Made by a program: the position numbers and the translations under genes
Assembly (NCBI RefSeq): GCF_001908375.1
Contig: NZ_CP017244.1
Location: 62,001-126,000 of the forward strand
Direction: 5' to 3'
Source: Rhizobium etli 8C-3
Lineage (GTDB): Bacteria > Pseudomonadota > Alphaproteobacteria > Rhizobiales > Rhizobiaceae
DNA length: 64,000 nt
Notes under the pieces: generated by a model
What the model was told of the DNA's origin: nothing
The model's database searches: none
Seen by the model: the letters and a program-made list of their open reading frames with translations, nothing else
Shown: positions 45,141 through 54,040 of the stretch, piece by piece
How positions within the stretch are numbered: position 1 is the first letter of the stretch
Layout of the letters: each line of letters begins with the position of its first letter

Positions 45141-45198
45141 CAAGCATAAGGCTGCTGCGTGACATTGAATCGCAGGGCGCGGAGACCAAACAAAAAGC

Positions 45199-45576
45199 AT
45201 GAAGAAGTCCACCATACCCATCGAACAGCTCACGCGCCTTCGCCGGATACGCGGACTGGCGCGGCTGATGGATACGGCGCTCCGAATTCCCGGTACACGC
45301 ATGTCGCTCGGGGCAGACTCGGTCCTTGGCCTGATCCCCGGCGTCGGCGATTTTGCGGCCGCCGCCGTCAGTCTCATCATCGTCAACGAGGCTCGGCGTC
45401 TCGGCGTGCCGAACGACAAGCTCGTCAAGATGCTGGTCAATGTCGGTTTTGACACGGTTGCGGGAAGTGTGCCGGTGCTTGGCGATGTCTTCGACGTCTA
45501 TTTCAAATCCAATCGCCGCAATCTTCAGCTTGTTCTGGATCACTTCGGCCTCGACCATGCCGACCTCGACCGGTAA
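45199..45576 (+). CDS. DUF4112-family membrane protein
   Basis: 125 residues. Central hydrophobic segments around GADSVLGLIPGVGDFAAAAVSLIIV and VGFDTVAGSVPVLGDVFDVYFKSN are the family hallmark; the two GxxPxxGD repeats are conserved. Unknown function, membrane-associated. No strong ribosome site, and it lies inside IS-flanked, decayed DNA, but the frame is intact. Confidence 0.85.
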   Translation: MKKSTIPIEQLTRLRRIRGLARLMDTALRIPGTRMSLGADSVLGLIPGVGDFAAAAVSLIIVNEARRLGVPNDKLVKMLVNVGFDTVAGSVPVLGDVFDVYFKSNRRNLQLVLDHFGLDHADLDR

Positions 45577-45849
45577 CGCTGGTCAGCTGCGATTGCCGAG
45601 CGTGGCGATATCGAACACCGCGGCATTGTCCTGGATTTCGCGTAAGTCCTTAACATAAGCTTCGAAGACTCTTAACCAACGTAATAACCAAGGGATCGGA
45701 GGCTTAGGTATAGCGGGCGACGCCGCCGGCGGTTCGATTCCCTTCAAGGCGCAAGTGTCTTCGAAAGCGGTCCAGTTCTTGTTCCCGTCCGCAGCTTATT
45801 CCCGCCGATGGCGTTGGCTATATCGGCCACGGCCGATGAAAGGTGGTCA

Positions 45850-46470
45850 TCAGTATCGATCAAGGTCATAAGAACTCATCTCTGTGTGCGAACCGCCGAT
45901 GATGTTTGCGACCGAAGCCTGGAAGCGATCGTTTTCCGCCGGTGTCCCCACGGTAAACTCGCGACCAGTTGGTGTATCCAGCCTCTCGCCAAGGCTTGAC
46001 GACGATGCCGTCCTTAAGAAGGCTCTCCGCAAGAGTAGTGCCTGGCATCGCGGTCCGGAAGAAGAGGAAGTTCGTCTGCGAGTCCGCAACGCGGAGCCCC
46101 AGTGCAGATAAGCGGGAGGCAAGCCTGCCGCGTTCAGCGACAACACGGGTGACGGCTGATTTCATCCATTCCTGGTCGGAGAGCGCCGCAATCGCTGCCA
46201 TTTGTGCCGCTGCGTTCACGTTAAACGGGGCTTCGCCTTTGCGACCACCCGTGCGATTACCCTCTGAACATATTGCATAGCCTATCCGGAGTCCTGCCAA
46301 ACCATAGGCTTTTGAGAAAGTACGAAGGAGCACGCAATTGAAATTCGGACGACCGAGCAGCGACAGGCCGTCGGGATAACCGTCAGCGACGAATTCGATA
46401 TGGGCCTGATCGAGCAGGAAAAGTGTTTGGGGCCGGGTCGCCCGGACGAGGCGGGCTATCCTTGAAAATC
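45850..46470 (-). pseudogene. remnant of a histidinol-phosphate-aminotransferase-like gene
   Basis: C-terminal half of a class I/II PLP aminotransferase: FLLDQAHIEFVADGYPDG, the PLP Lys in LLRTFSKAYGLAGLRIGYAI, and FLFFRTAMPGTTLAESLL. Near 45975, after REAGYTNW, the frame breaks; the continuation FTVGTPAENDRFQASVANII lies in another frame and ends at about 45850. The N-terminal half is missing beyond about 46470. Confidence 0.8.
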
Positions 46471-46649
46471 TTGTGGTGGATCGACACCAAGATGGCACCT
46501 CAAAATGCATCTATAGCAGAATCCAGCGTCGCATCGTTGAGATGCGCAGCTTTGCCGCCGTATTGTCCCCGCAGCCTTTATCCCAGCATTGCGTGGTCTG
46601 ACGCGCTGCTGTCACAACTGGCTTTTGCCAAATCGCTGTTTATTCCTTC

Positions 46650-47045
46650 CTAGCGACGAATATGCGGCCGATGGCATTGAGCAGAAGTTGAGCAGCTTGC
46701 AAATCAGCAAGCTTGGCGTGGAAGGAGTGGCGGAGCGGATTCCAGCCGGAAAACGCTATTATCTTTCGATCGATATCGACGGCTTCGATCCTTCGATCGC
46801 CCCGGATGAAACACCAAGCCATGGTGGTTTTATTTACTATGAGGTGCTGGAACTGATTGCCGGCTTGGCCAAGGGTGACGAGATTGTTGGTATTGACCTC
46901 GTTGAGGTCGCTCCCGACTACGACCATACCGGTTCGACAGCCATTCTCGCACTGAAGGGATGTCCGATCCATTGGCGCGGGCATAATCATAACCCTCCTT
47001 GGCTGTCGAGGAGACATTGCGGATGCCGAGCTGTGACATGCCCGT
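46650..47045 (-). pseudogene. agmatinase-like remnant with an internal inversion
   Basis: The minus strand encodes the outer parts: QLGIRNVSSTAKEGYDYARA (about 46956-47040) and the C-terminus AAQLLLNAIGRIFVARKE (about 46650-46705). The piece that should lie between them is read on the plus strand (46706-46955): RIPAGKRYYLSIDIDGFDPS and VDLVEVAPDYDHTGSTAIL-like text. So about 250 bp is flipped within the gene. It is a diverged copy of the intact gene at 32459-33412. Confidence 0.75.
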
Positions 47046-47260
47046 GTGCGGGTCTTCGGCAAGATGCTCGGCTGGAGAGAAACACCGCTTGGCCGGGAGC
47101 TGGCCGGCGCGAGGGAGCTGGCGGAAACCCGCCGCCCGCTCGGCATGGTCTTCCAGCATTTTCACCTCTGGCCGCACATGAGCGTGCTCGACAATGTGAC
47201 CCTGGCTTTGAGGCTGGTTCACGTTGTTCCCCGCACCGAAGCCGAAGGAACCGGCAAACC
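47046..47260 (+). pseudogene. fragment of an amino-acid ABC ATP-binding gene
   Basis: Reads RVFGKMLGWRETPLGRELAG and [20 protein letters not shown], matching residues of the Q-loop region of the intact ATPase at 33432-34211. Walker A, signature and Walker B are missing. It is on the strand opposite to the agmatinase-like remnant, unlike the intact operon where both are on the same strand. Confidence 0.75.
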
Positions 47261-47311
47261 ATGTATCCAATACCATGGAGGAAAACCGTCGATGCGAAAG
47301 CCATAACGAAA

Positions 47312-47376
47312 TCTCAAGTTAAGTGGCAAAGGCTGGGAACGAATCTCACATTAAATGCCAAGTCTCAAATTATGTG
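47312..47376. repeat. IS-end-like short repeats (right set)
   Basis: Three copies of a TCTCA-N3-TTAA/TTATG motif (47312, 47344, 47363), inverted relative to the set at 44527-44578. Probably terminal repeats of a decayed IS. Confidence 0.45.
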
Positions 47377-47557
47377 TTGCCGTAACTACATGATTTGGTT
47401 GGCGGCAGAATCTTACGTTTAAATGCAAAACGACATTATGCACCCGCCCGTGCCAATTCGCCCATTGAGCGAGCGCGGGCGGGTCGTGACGTCCTGCAGT
47501 GGGACGCCTGGCTGTTCTCGATAGTCTGTTTCTTCGAGAATGGGTCGGCGCAACCGT

Positions 47558-48661
47558 TCATTTCTGTCCAGCCAACATCCTGATCCGGCTGTCGAACTCG
47601 CCACGATCGACATAAAAGCCCTTGAGCAGCCGGTGACCTGTCATCGGATCGAAAGCGGTTCGGCCATGCAGGATCCGCCTGTTGTCGAAGACGACCATCT
47701 CTCCCGGTTTCATTTTGAACGTGATGATGTTCGTCGGGTCGCGAGTCTCGGCCCTGAACCGTCTGTAGGCGGCATAGTAGTCGGCCATCACGGTGTCGGG
47801 TATATCGAAGCTATCCATGAGATGGGCGCTGTAGCGGACATCGAAAACGCGGTTTCGCTCATCGACGCTGACCATCGGTCTATGGACGCGAATATCATAT
47901 TGGCGATCGTGGAAGCGGTACGGAATTGGTATCGACGTCAGCAGCCGGAACGCCTCGGCGTCCTTGCGGCGGACCTTCTCGGCAATCATGTAGGCGTCCG
48001 CGAACACGGATTCTCCGCCTTCTGCGCCGTTCCGCACACAGTGAAGGAACTGGTACCCCGGCGGCATCTCCTGGTTCGGAAGGTCGGTATGAAGGGGCAG
48101 GGCGTGCGAGGTGTAAGCAAGATTGTTGGGATCGGGAATGGTCTCGACACGGAAAGTCAGGCCGAAATTCGTGCGCCTCAGAAATCCGATGCGTTCCCCG
48201 AGCGCTAAGCCCGCTTCCTCATTATCTTCGAGCCCGGTGACCACAGAAAGACCGTGCCTCTTCGTGTTGCAAAGCCATTCGAAGAAGACGTGGTCGTCCG
48301 AGAGATCGCCGACAGACACGTTGGGAATGCGTAGGTCCGCTTCCCAGATCTCAGCGGCTATATCGGCGGGGTCGGCCGCGCGTACACCCGGGCGATGGCT
48401 GTAAAGCCAATCAGCGGCCAGTGTCGTTCTGTCATGATCTCCTCGCCAATCGATGTGAACGGCGTCGCCATCGAGCGTGACCGTTTCGGCTGTCAGGTCG
48501 AGCGGCACGGACAGCAGATCGAACTGTCGCTCACCGGTCTGTCGGTGGAACCCCTTTGGGTCGTTGTCACGCAGGAAGAGGTTTGGATAGAATGACGTGG
48601 TGCCGTCAATCCAATGAACGGCAATAACGCGATCTCGCGCTTCTACACTTTCGATATTCAC
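47558..48661 (-). CDS. gamma-butyrobetaine-dioxygenase-like Fe(II)/2-oxoglutarate enzyme
   Basis: 367 residues. N-terminal DUF971-like domain (about 1-95) and C-terminal TauD-type dioxygenase domain. Iron ligands: His and Asp of LPLHTDLPN and the distal His in RILHGRTAF; the 2-oxoglutarate Arg is probably in TGHRLLKGFYVDRGE. This is the layout of gamma-butyrobetaine and trimethyllysine dioxygenases of carnitine synthesis, though bacterial paralogs have other substrates. The start is GTG at 48661 with GGAG 6-7 nt upstream. It stands alone between decayed regions. Confidence 0.87.
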   Translation of the reverse strand: MNIESVEARDRVIAVHWIDGTTSFYPNLFLRDNDPKGFHRQTGERQFDLLSVPLDLTAETVTLDGDAVHIDWRGDHDRTTLAADWLYSHRPGVRAADPADIAAEIWEADLRIPNVSVGDLSDDHVFFEWLCNTKRHGLSVVTGLEDNEEAGLALGERIGFLRRTNFGLTFRVETIPDPNNLAYTSHALPLHTDLPNQEMPPGYQFLHCVRNGAEGGESVFADAYMIAEKVRRKDAEAFRLLTSIPIPYRFHDRQYDIRVHRPMVSVDERNRVFDVRYSAHLMDSFDIPDTVMADYYAAYRRFRAETRDPTNIITFKMKPGEMVVFDNRRILHGRTAFDPMTGHRLLKGFYVDRGEFDSRIRMLAGQK

Positions 48662-49553
48662 GGAATTTCTCCGTCGGTTTCAGGATCGCATATGAACCCG
48701 ACATTCCGGCGGCGGCGGCCACCAGCCCCCGCGCTTGACATATCCGTAGGTGGACACAAGCAGCTTCATAGAATGATTGTTAATCTTCCATGCGCGCAAG
48801 GACAATAGACATCGCGCTATCGTTGCCTGACTCGGTCGAGGGCACATAGGCGATTTTCAGCGCTCTCTTTGTTCGCTGGCGCCAGCCACGACGCAGATCA
48901 ATAGGCCAAGGCAGGCGAGGGCGACAAGGGCGACCGCATTAGATATAATTTGACCGCCAGGTCGAGCGATGCCGAGCGTCCCCGCGCTTGCGGCGCATTG
49001 CTTCAAAAAGAGAAAGAGCCAGTAATAAACTCCAGCAAAGGATTGTCTGGCCCGCTAGAGGTGCGGCACGGCGCATGCAAAAACGGAAATTCCTGGTCGG
49101 CATGGCTGTTCTTGCCCTATCCGTGGTCGCAGGAGGTGAAGACATGGCGTTGTCGAGGGAGACCCGGCTGATGCCGCAGCTTGAAGCGCTACGTCAGGGC
49201 ATGCCGATGTCGGCGGTCGAAAAGGGCTGATCGGCAGGATCGATTTCAACTCACGCTTCATGCATTACCACCGCCGGCCTCCCCCTGGGTATGTCGCTTG
49301 CCGATCTCCGTCAAAGTGCCGGATGTTGAGATCGGTCAGGAAAGCGCTGCGAGCGGCGGCGCACGTTTCGGAACGAAACAGCTGTCGGACGGCGTCCTTC
49401 CGTACGCATAACGTTCGACAAGTTGTACGTTTGATTTGCATAGACCGTATGTCCTCAGGTGAAGGCGGGCTCACCCTCACCATATGCTAGGCGGGGGTTG
49501 CTTCGGAATGGCCGAAGCCGAGCCCCAAGCTTAGGGAGATGGAGGATGAACCA
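48662..49553. other. about 0.9 kb without a firm gene
   Basis: No family recognised. A small frame on the plus strand (about 49076-49230, beginning MQKRKFLVGMAVLALSVVAG) looks like a signal-peptide start but has no ribosome site and ends after 51 residues; probably debris. Confidence 0.4.
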
Positions 49554-50070
49554 TGAACCAGGATAGCAGGCGCTTTTCGTCGGTATGGACGTTTCGAAAC
49601 TGAAGATTACTGTAGCCGTCGCGGACAGTGAGCGTGGTGGCGAGGTGAATTTTTCGGGGACATACCCTCGGATCGGGCCGCGGTGTCATCGATTGTAAAA
49701 GCTGGCCAAACGAGGAGCCAAACTCCACTTTTTTTTACGAGGCAGGGCCTACAGGTTACGTTACCGTCAGCTCATCGAGATGGGGCATGACTGTGTTGTC
49801 GTGGCGCCGGCACTAATTCCTAAGCGTCCCGGAGATTGCTTGAAGACCAACCGGCGTGATGCGGCCAGCTTGGCGAGGCTGCATCGTGCGGGTGAATTGA
49901 CATCGGTCTGGGTGCCTGACCGCGGGCATGAGGCAATGCGCGATCTGGTCCGCGCTCGAGACGCAGCACAAGAGGCGCAAAAGCGGGCACGTCAACAGCT
50001 ACAATCGTTCCTGCTCCGTCGTGGGCGCATTTATCCGGGACGCACCGTTTGGTATCCAACCCGCGTATAA
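49554..50070 (+). mobile_element. decayed IS110-family transposase
   Basis: N-terminal DEDD part of an IS110 transposase in pieces: FVGMDVSKLKITVAVAD, then after frameshifts YEAGPTGY-like and RQLIEMGHDCVVVAPALIP, and KTNRRDAASLARLHRAGELT. Frame breaks occur near 49572, 49690 and 49740. The C-terminal domain is gone. Confidence 0.8.
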
Positions 50071-50295
50071 GAGTTTGCTAACCGTCGTCTCAGCGCCCTG
50101 TCTCCTACCTTGCGCATTCGCTCAGATCTTACAACGAGCCAGCACTGGCCCGGATGGGGAGGTCGTGAGAGCAGCTCTTGCAAATGAACATAAGGATAAA
50201 TACCCCTTATGCCGCAAAGGGCAAATTTTATCACCCGTTTACGTCAAACGGTGTGCGGGTCAAAGGTTCACATCCATTCAAGGCAAGCGGATCGT

Positions 50296-51213
50296 TCAGG
50301 ATTTTAAGCGCGGATCACCCGTACGCGAAAGCTCACGAGCTAGCTCTAGAAAAGCTCTCACGCCGGCCGATAGATTTCGGCGTCCGGGGTAGTATAGGCA
50401 AAGCCCAGGATAAGACGGCGTCCAGTCCGCCAACACACGTATGACCTGTCCGACCTCGATCTCTGGAAGAATGTCTTGCTCAAAGAGGTAGCCCAAGCCG
50501 GCGCCATCAAGCACCGCAGTTCGCGTTAGGCTGGCCTCGTCTAGCGTGATCTGCCCCCGAACATCTATCTGAACTTGCTCGCCGCCCTTCTCAAACCGCC
50601 AGCGAAACAGGGAGCCATCTGGCAGACGAACGCGAATGCAACTGTGAGTAAGGAGATCCGGGGGGGCCAGCGGTATCCCGTGCTTTTCGATGTATTCGGG
50701 GGATCCGACCACAGCATGTCGTTGAGGCCTGCCGAGCGAAACTGCAATCATGTCGGTAGGAACGAGGCCTTCCACTCTAACGCCCAGATCGAACCCTTCC
50801 CTGACGATATCCACCATCTTACCTTCGGTGACGATATCAACATTCATGTCGGGATAGCGGCGCAGGAACTCAAGCACGAGCGGTTTGATGATCGAGCGCG
50901 CCGCAAACGGCGCGGCGTTGATCCGTATCGTGCCGGAAGGCGTCTCACGTTGCTCGCGCACCGACCCCAGTGCTGCATGTAGATCCTGAAGCGATGGAGC
51001 GACCTGCTGCATAAAAAGCCGTCCAGCGTCCGTGAGGGAGACGCTTCGCGTGGTGCGATTGAACAATCGCACGCCCAGCGCAGCCTCAAGCCTGCCGATC
51101 GTGTGGCTCAGTGCCGTGGTCGACAACCCTAGATCGATGGATGCTGCGCGGAATGTCCCGCGCCGTGCGATCGCAATGGCAGCTTCAAGTTCTTTTAGGG
51201 TCGCCTGATCCAT
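50296..51213 (-). CDS. LysR-family transcriptional regulator
   Basis: 305 residues. Helix-turn-helix with [31 protein letters not shown] at the N-terminus, effector domain after about residue 90 ([17 protein letters not shown]). It resembles the group that controls adjacent short-chain dehydrogenases. Divergent from a SnoaL-like/SDR pair; the 94-bp gap would hold the operator. Confidence 0.92.
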   Translation of the reverse strand: MDQATLKELEAAIAIARRGTFRAASIDLGLSTTALSHTIGRLEAALGVRLFNRTTRSVSLTDAGRLFMQQVAPSLQDLHAALGSVREQRETPSGTIRINAAPFAARSIIKPLVLEFLRRYPDMNVDIVTEGKMVDIVREGFDLGVRVEGLVPTDMIAVSLGRPQRHAVVGSPEYIEKHGIPLAPPDLLTHSCIRVRLPDGSLFRWRFEKGGEQVQIDVRGQITLDEASLTRTAVLDGAGLGYLFEQDILPEIEVGQVIRVLADWTPSYPGLCLYYPGRRNLSAGVRAFLELARELSRTGDPRLKS

Positions 51214-51307
51214 TGTCCCGTTCCATTCATCACTTCATGCCGTCTCGTCCCCCTTATTCCTACAATTGTCCAGTGCTAAATGCCATTGCGAACGAAGGAG
51301 AACTATC

Positions 51308-51637
51308 ATGACGCCAGCACTACCCAAGCCCATAGCGGCCTATGTCGAGGCTAATGCACAACTCAACGTGGATGGCATGCTGAAGCCTTTCGCGGACGAT
51401 ACTGTCGTCCTGGATAACGGTGGCCGTCACGAAGGCCACGCCGAGCTGCGGACCTTGTTCGAAGAGGCAGTGATTCCCGCCAAGGCGATCTTTACGCCGG
51501 ATAGCGTTCGTTACGAGGATGGTCAGGTCGTGGTCGAGGGTCCTACCCACGGCGACTTCAAAGGCAGCCCGATCCGCTTCACCTGCCGGTTCACGCTGGA
51601 GAACGACACCATCAAAGCATTGGAGATCACGGCATGA
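51308..51637 (+). CDS. SnoaL/NTF2-like protein
   Basis: 109 residues, a single cone-shaped NTF2-like fold ([52 protein letters not shown]). Members bind small hydrophobic molecules or act as isomerases/hydrolases. ATG 51308 has GAAGGAG upstream. The stop overlaps the SDR start by ATGA, so the two are translated together. Confidence 0.85.
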   Translation: MTPALPKPIAAYVEANAQLNVDGMLKPFADDTVVLDNGGRHEGHAELRTLFEEAVIPAKAIFTPDSVRYEDGQVVVEGPTHGDFKGSPIRFTCRFTLENDTIKALEITA

Positions 51638-52422
51638 ACATCAAAGCTGATCCGACCGAGTTTGCAGGAAAGCGAGTGCTTATCAGCGGCGGCACCAAGG
51701 GTGCTGGTCGCGCCACTGTGGACCGTTTCCTGGCCGGCGGCGCCCGAGTAATCACCGCCGCTCGGGGAGCACCGGAACCCATTGACGGAGTCGAGTTCAT
51801 ACAGGCGGACCTGACGACGGCCGAGGGCGGGGAAACCCTTGCCAAGGCCGCGCTCGAGCGCTTGGGCGGCATCGATATTCTGGCTCACGTCATTGGCGGA
51901 TCGTCGACACCGGGCGGCGGTTTCGTTGCCCTGACAGATGACCACTGGCTAGCAGAACTGAACCTGAACCTCTTGGCCACCGTCCGCCTGGATCGTCTCC
52001 TGATCCCGCAGATGATCGCACGGGGCAGCGGCGCAGTGGTTCACGTGACCTCCATCCAGTCAGTCCTTCCGCTGCCCGAGGCGACCACCGCCTACGCTTC
52101 CGCCAAGGCCGCGCTCAAGACCTACAGCAAGTCCATCTCCAAGGAGCTTGGGCCGAAAGGCGTGCGGGTCAATGTCGTTTCCCCCGGCTGGATCATGACA
52201 GAGTCATCCCAGGACTTGCTGAAACGTCTGCAGGCCGCCAATGGCGGTACGATCGAGGACGCGCGGCAAGTCGTTCTTGACAGCCTGGGCGGTATCCCCA
52301 TTGGACGTCCAGCCGACCCTCATGAGGTCGCCGACCTCATCGCCTACCTGGCCTCAGATCGCGCTGCCGCGATTCACGGCGCCGAGTTCGTCATCGACGG
52401 CGGCACTGTTCCGACGGTCTGA
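51634..52422 (+). CDS. short-chain dehydrogenase/reductase
   Basis: 262 residues. Cofactor motif [15 protein letters not shown]-equivalent HVIGG, and catalytic Ser/Tyr/Lys in [24 protein letters not shown]. The C-terminal [14 protein letters not shown] is typical. It reduces or oxidises an unknown carbonyl/alcohol with NAD(P). Second gene of the pair facing the LysR regulator. Confidence 0.93.
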   Translation: MNIKADPTEFAGKRVLISGGTKGAGRATVDRFLAGGARVITAARGAPEPIDGVEFIQADLTTAEGGETLAKAALERLGGIDILAHVIGGSSTPGGGFVALTDDHWLAELNLNLLATVRLDRLLIPQMIARGSGAVVHVTSIQSVLPLPEATTAYASAKAALKTYSKSISKELGPKGVRVNVVSPGWIMTESSQDLLKRLQAANGGTIEDARQVVLDSLGGIPIGRPADPHEVADLIAYLASDRAAAIHGAEFVIDGGTVPTV

Positions 52423-52440
52423 TATCACGTCACAATTTGA

Positions 52441-52908
52441 TCAGGCGGGTGCGCCCCACCCGTCGATCTGGGAATAAATTGCATTTCGAAGATGGCGGAT
52501 GTCGCGGTTCAGGGTGGCCAATTCCTGCGGCGTTTGGGTCGAGGCTGCAAGCAAGGTATCGCTGAGACAGCCGGCCTTGTGCTGCAAGGCACGTCCTTTG
52601 TCGGTTAACCCGATAACCACCTGCCGCTCGTTGCTGAGGTTTCTGGTCCGGCGCAGCAGGCCAGATGTCTCGAGCCGCTTCAGCAACGGCGTCAGCGTGC
52701 TGGATTCCAAGGCAAGGGCGTTGGCAATGGCGCCGACCGTTTGCCCGTCGCTACTCCATAACACGTTGAGCACGAGATACTGCGGGTAGGTCAGACCCAG
52801 CTCGTCGAGAAGAGGCTTGTAGGCGCGCTGGATAGCGATGCCGGCCGTATAGATTGCGTAGCACAACTGGTCGTGCAGGGGAGGTGGATCGTTATGGCGT
52901 TCGGTCAT
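52441..52908 (-). CDS. MarR-family transcriptional regulator
   Basis: 155 residues, winged-helix with LGLTYPQYLVLNVLWSSDGQTVGAIANAL and the wing (LRRTRNLSNERQVVIGLT). It has one Cys near the N-terminus (QLCYAIYTAG), as in OhrR/organic-peroxide or quinone-sensing MarR proteins, and one more in the C-terminal half. Start 52908 is set by GGAG 7 nt upstream. Divergent from a secreted alpha/beta hydrolase, with two ATCGCGATAA-type operators between. Confidence 0.92.
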   Translation of the reverse strand: MTERHNDPPPLHDQLCYAIYTAGIAIQRAYKPLLDELGLTYPQYLVLNVLWSSDGQTVGAIANALALESSTLTPLLKRLETSGLLRRTRNLSNERQVVIGLTDKGRALQHKAGCLSDTLLAASTQTPQELATLNRDIRHLRNAIYSQIDGWGAPA

Positions 52909-52957
52909 TCTGGGCTCCTGTCGAACTTCATATAGCCTATGCAATAACAAAATTAAA

Positions 52958-52980
52958 TATCGCGATAAGAATTATCTTGA
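52958..52980. promoter_or_regulatory. MarR operator next to the marR-like gene
   Basis: ATCGCGATAA-GA-ATTATCTTGA, an imperfect version of the perfect dyad at 53012, 50 nt upstream of the MarR start. Probably autoregulatory. Confidence 0.65.
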
Positions 52981-53011
52981 CGCAAAATCTAAACTCTGAC
53001 AGTTTATATAT

Positions 53012-53034
53012 ATCGCGATAACAGTTATCGCGAT
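53012..53034. promoter_or_regulatory. perfect MarR operator before the hydrolase gene
   Basis: ATCGCGATAAC (53012-53022), one central base, then GTTATCGCGAT (53024-53034): a perfect 11+1+11 inverted repeat. It lies next to an AT-rich stretch that probably contains the -10, and ends 17 nt before the ATG, so binding would block transcription. Confidence 0.85.
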
Positions 53035-53050
53035 TGAAGGAGAGACAGCC

Positions 53051-53842
53051 ATGACACGCAAGACCACGACCCCCGTTGCTGCCATTGCAGCTGCCGCAGC
53101 ATTGTCTGCCGCAATTCCGGCAAGTGCCGCTGATATCATTCCTCAGAACCAGTCAGTCAGAAACGTCGTACTCGTTCATGGCGCTTTCGCAGACGGCTCA
53201 GGCTGGAAGGGTGTCTACGACATCCTCACGAAGCGCGGCTATCGCGTCACCATTGTCCAAAATCCTCTGACTTCTCTTGCCGACGACGTTGCCGCCACCA
53301 AACGTGAGGTGGAGCGGCAGGACGGTCCTGTCATTCTGGTCGGGCATTCGTGGGGCGGCACTGTCATCACGGAAGCTGGTGTCGATGCAAAGGTCGCAGG
53401 GCTTGTTTATGTCTCCGCTCTCTCCCCCGATGCAGGCGAGACGACTGTTCAGCAATACGAAGGATTTGCTCCCGCATCCGAATTCGTCATCGAGACCACC
53501 AAGGATGGTTTTGGTTATGTCAGCCCGGAAAAGTTCAAGGCCGGTTTCGCTCACGATGTCAGTGACGCCGATGTTGCGTTCATGAGGGACGCGCAGGTGC
53601 CGATCAACATGTCGGCGTTCGGCACGAAACTTGAAAACGCTGCCTGGCGCACCAAGCCGAGCTGGGCAGTCATCGCGACTGAAGACAAGGCATTCGACCA
53701 GGCAATGCTGATCCACATGGCAGAGCGCATCAAAGCGAAGGTCACCAAAGTGTCGGCAAGCCACGCCCTGTTCATGACACAGCCAAAAGTCGTCGCAGAC
53801 ACGATCGATGAGGCCGCGAAGGCCGTATCGGCGAAGAAGTAG
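53051..53842 (+). CDS. secreted alpha/beta hydrolase under MarR control
   Basis: 263 residues. Signal peptide with Ala-rich core to about residue 26. VHGAFADGSGW forms the oxyanion region, GHSWGG the nucleophile elbow, and the catalytic His is probably in SASHALFMTQP. It resembles the small alpha/beta-hydrolase group often induced by quinones, chlorinated aromatics or antibiotics. GAAGGAGAG provides the ribosome site. The adjacent MarR regulator and perfect operator suggest induction by a small aromatic or oxidant. Confidence 0.9.
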   Translation: MTRKTTTPVAAIAAAAALSAAIPASAADIIPQNQSVRNVVLVHGAFADGSGWKGVYDILTKRGYRVTIVQNPLTSLADDVAATKREVERQDGPVILVGHSWGGTVITEAGVDAKVAGLVYVSALSPDAGETTVQQYEGFAPASEFVIETTKDGFGYVSPEKFKAGFAHDVSDADVAFMRDAQVPINMSAFGTKLENAAWRTKPSWAVIATEDKAFDQAMLIHMAERIKAKVTKVSASHALFMTQPKVVADTIDEAAKAVSAKK

Positions 53843-53858
53843 TGGCAGACCCAGCGCG

Positions 53859-53890
53859 GTCATCGGGACAGTCCCCACTGTCCCGATGAC
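53859..53890 (+). terminator. perfect 14-bp hairpin after the hydrolase
   Basis: GTCATCGGGACAGT and ACTGTCCCGATGAC around CCCC, 17 nt after the stop. No T-run follows, so it may be a Rho-independent-like or a stabilising structure. Confidence 0.6.
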
Positions 53891-54040
53891 ACGAACCGCT
53901 CCGTCGATCCTGGTGGAGTAGGACAGAAGCGACCCATAACGGACCGACCGATCGGTGTATCAGACCAGCCGCGCCCCTTCGTTTCAAGACCCTGCGGCAC
54001 TCCCTTAGTTTTTGTTGAATCCATTCATGGAGGTAATCAC

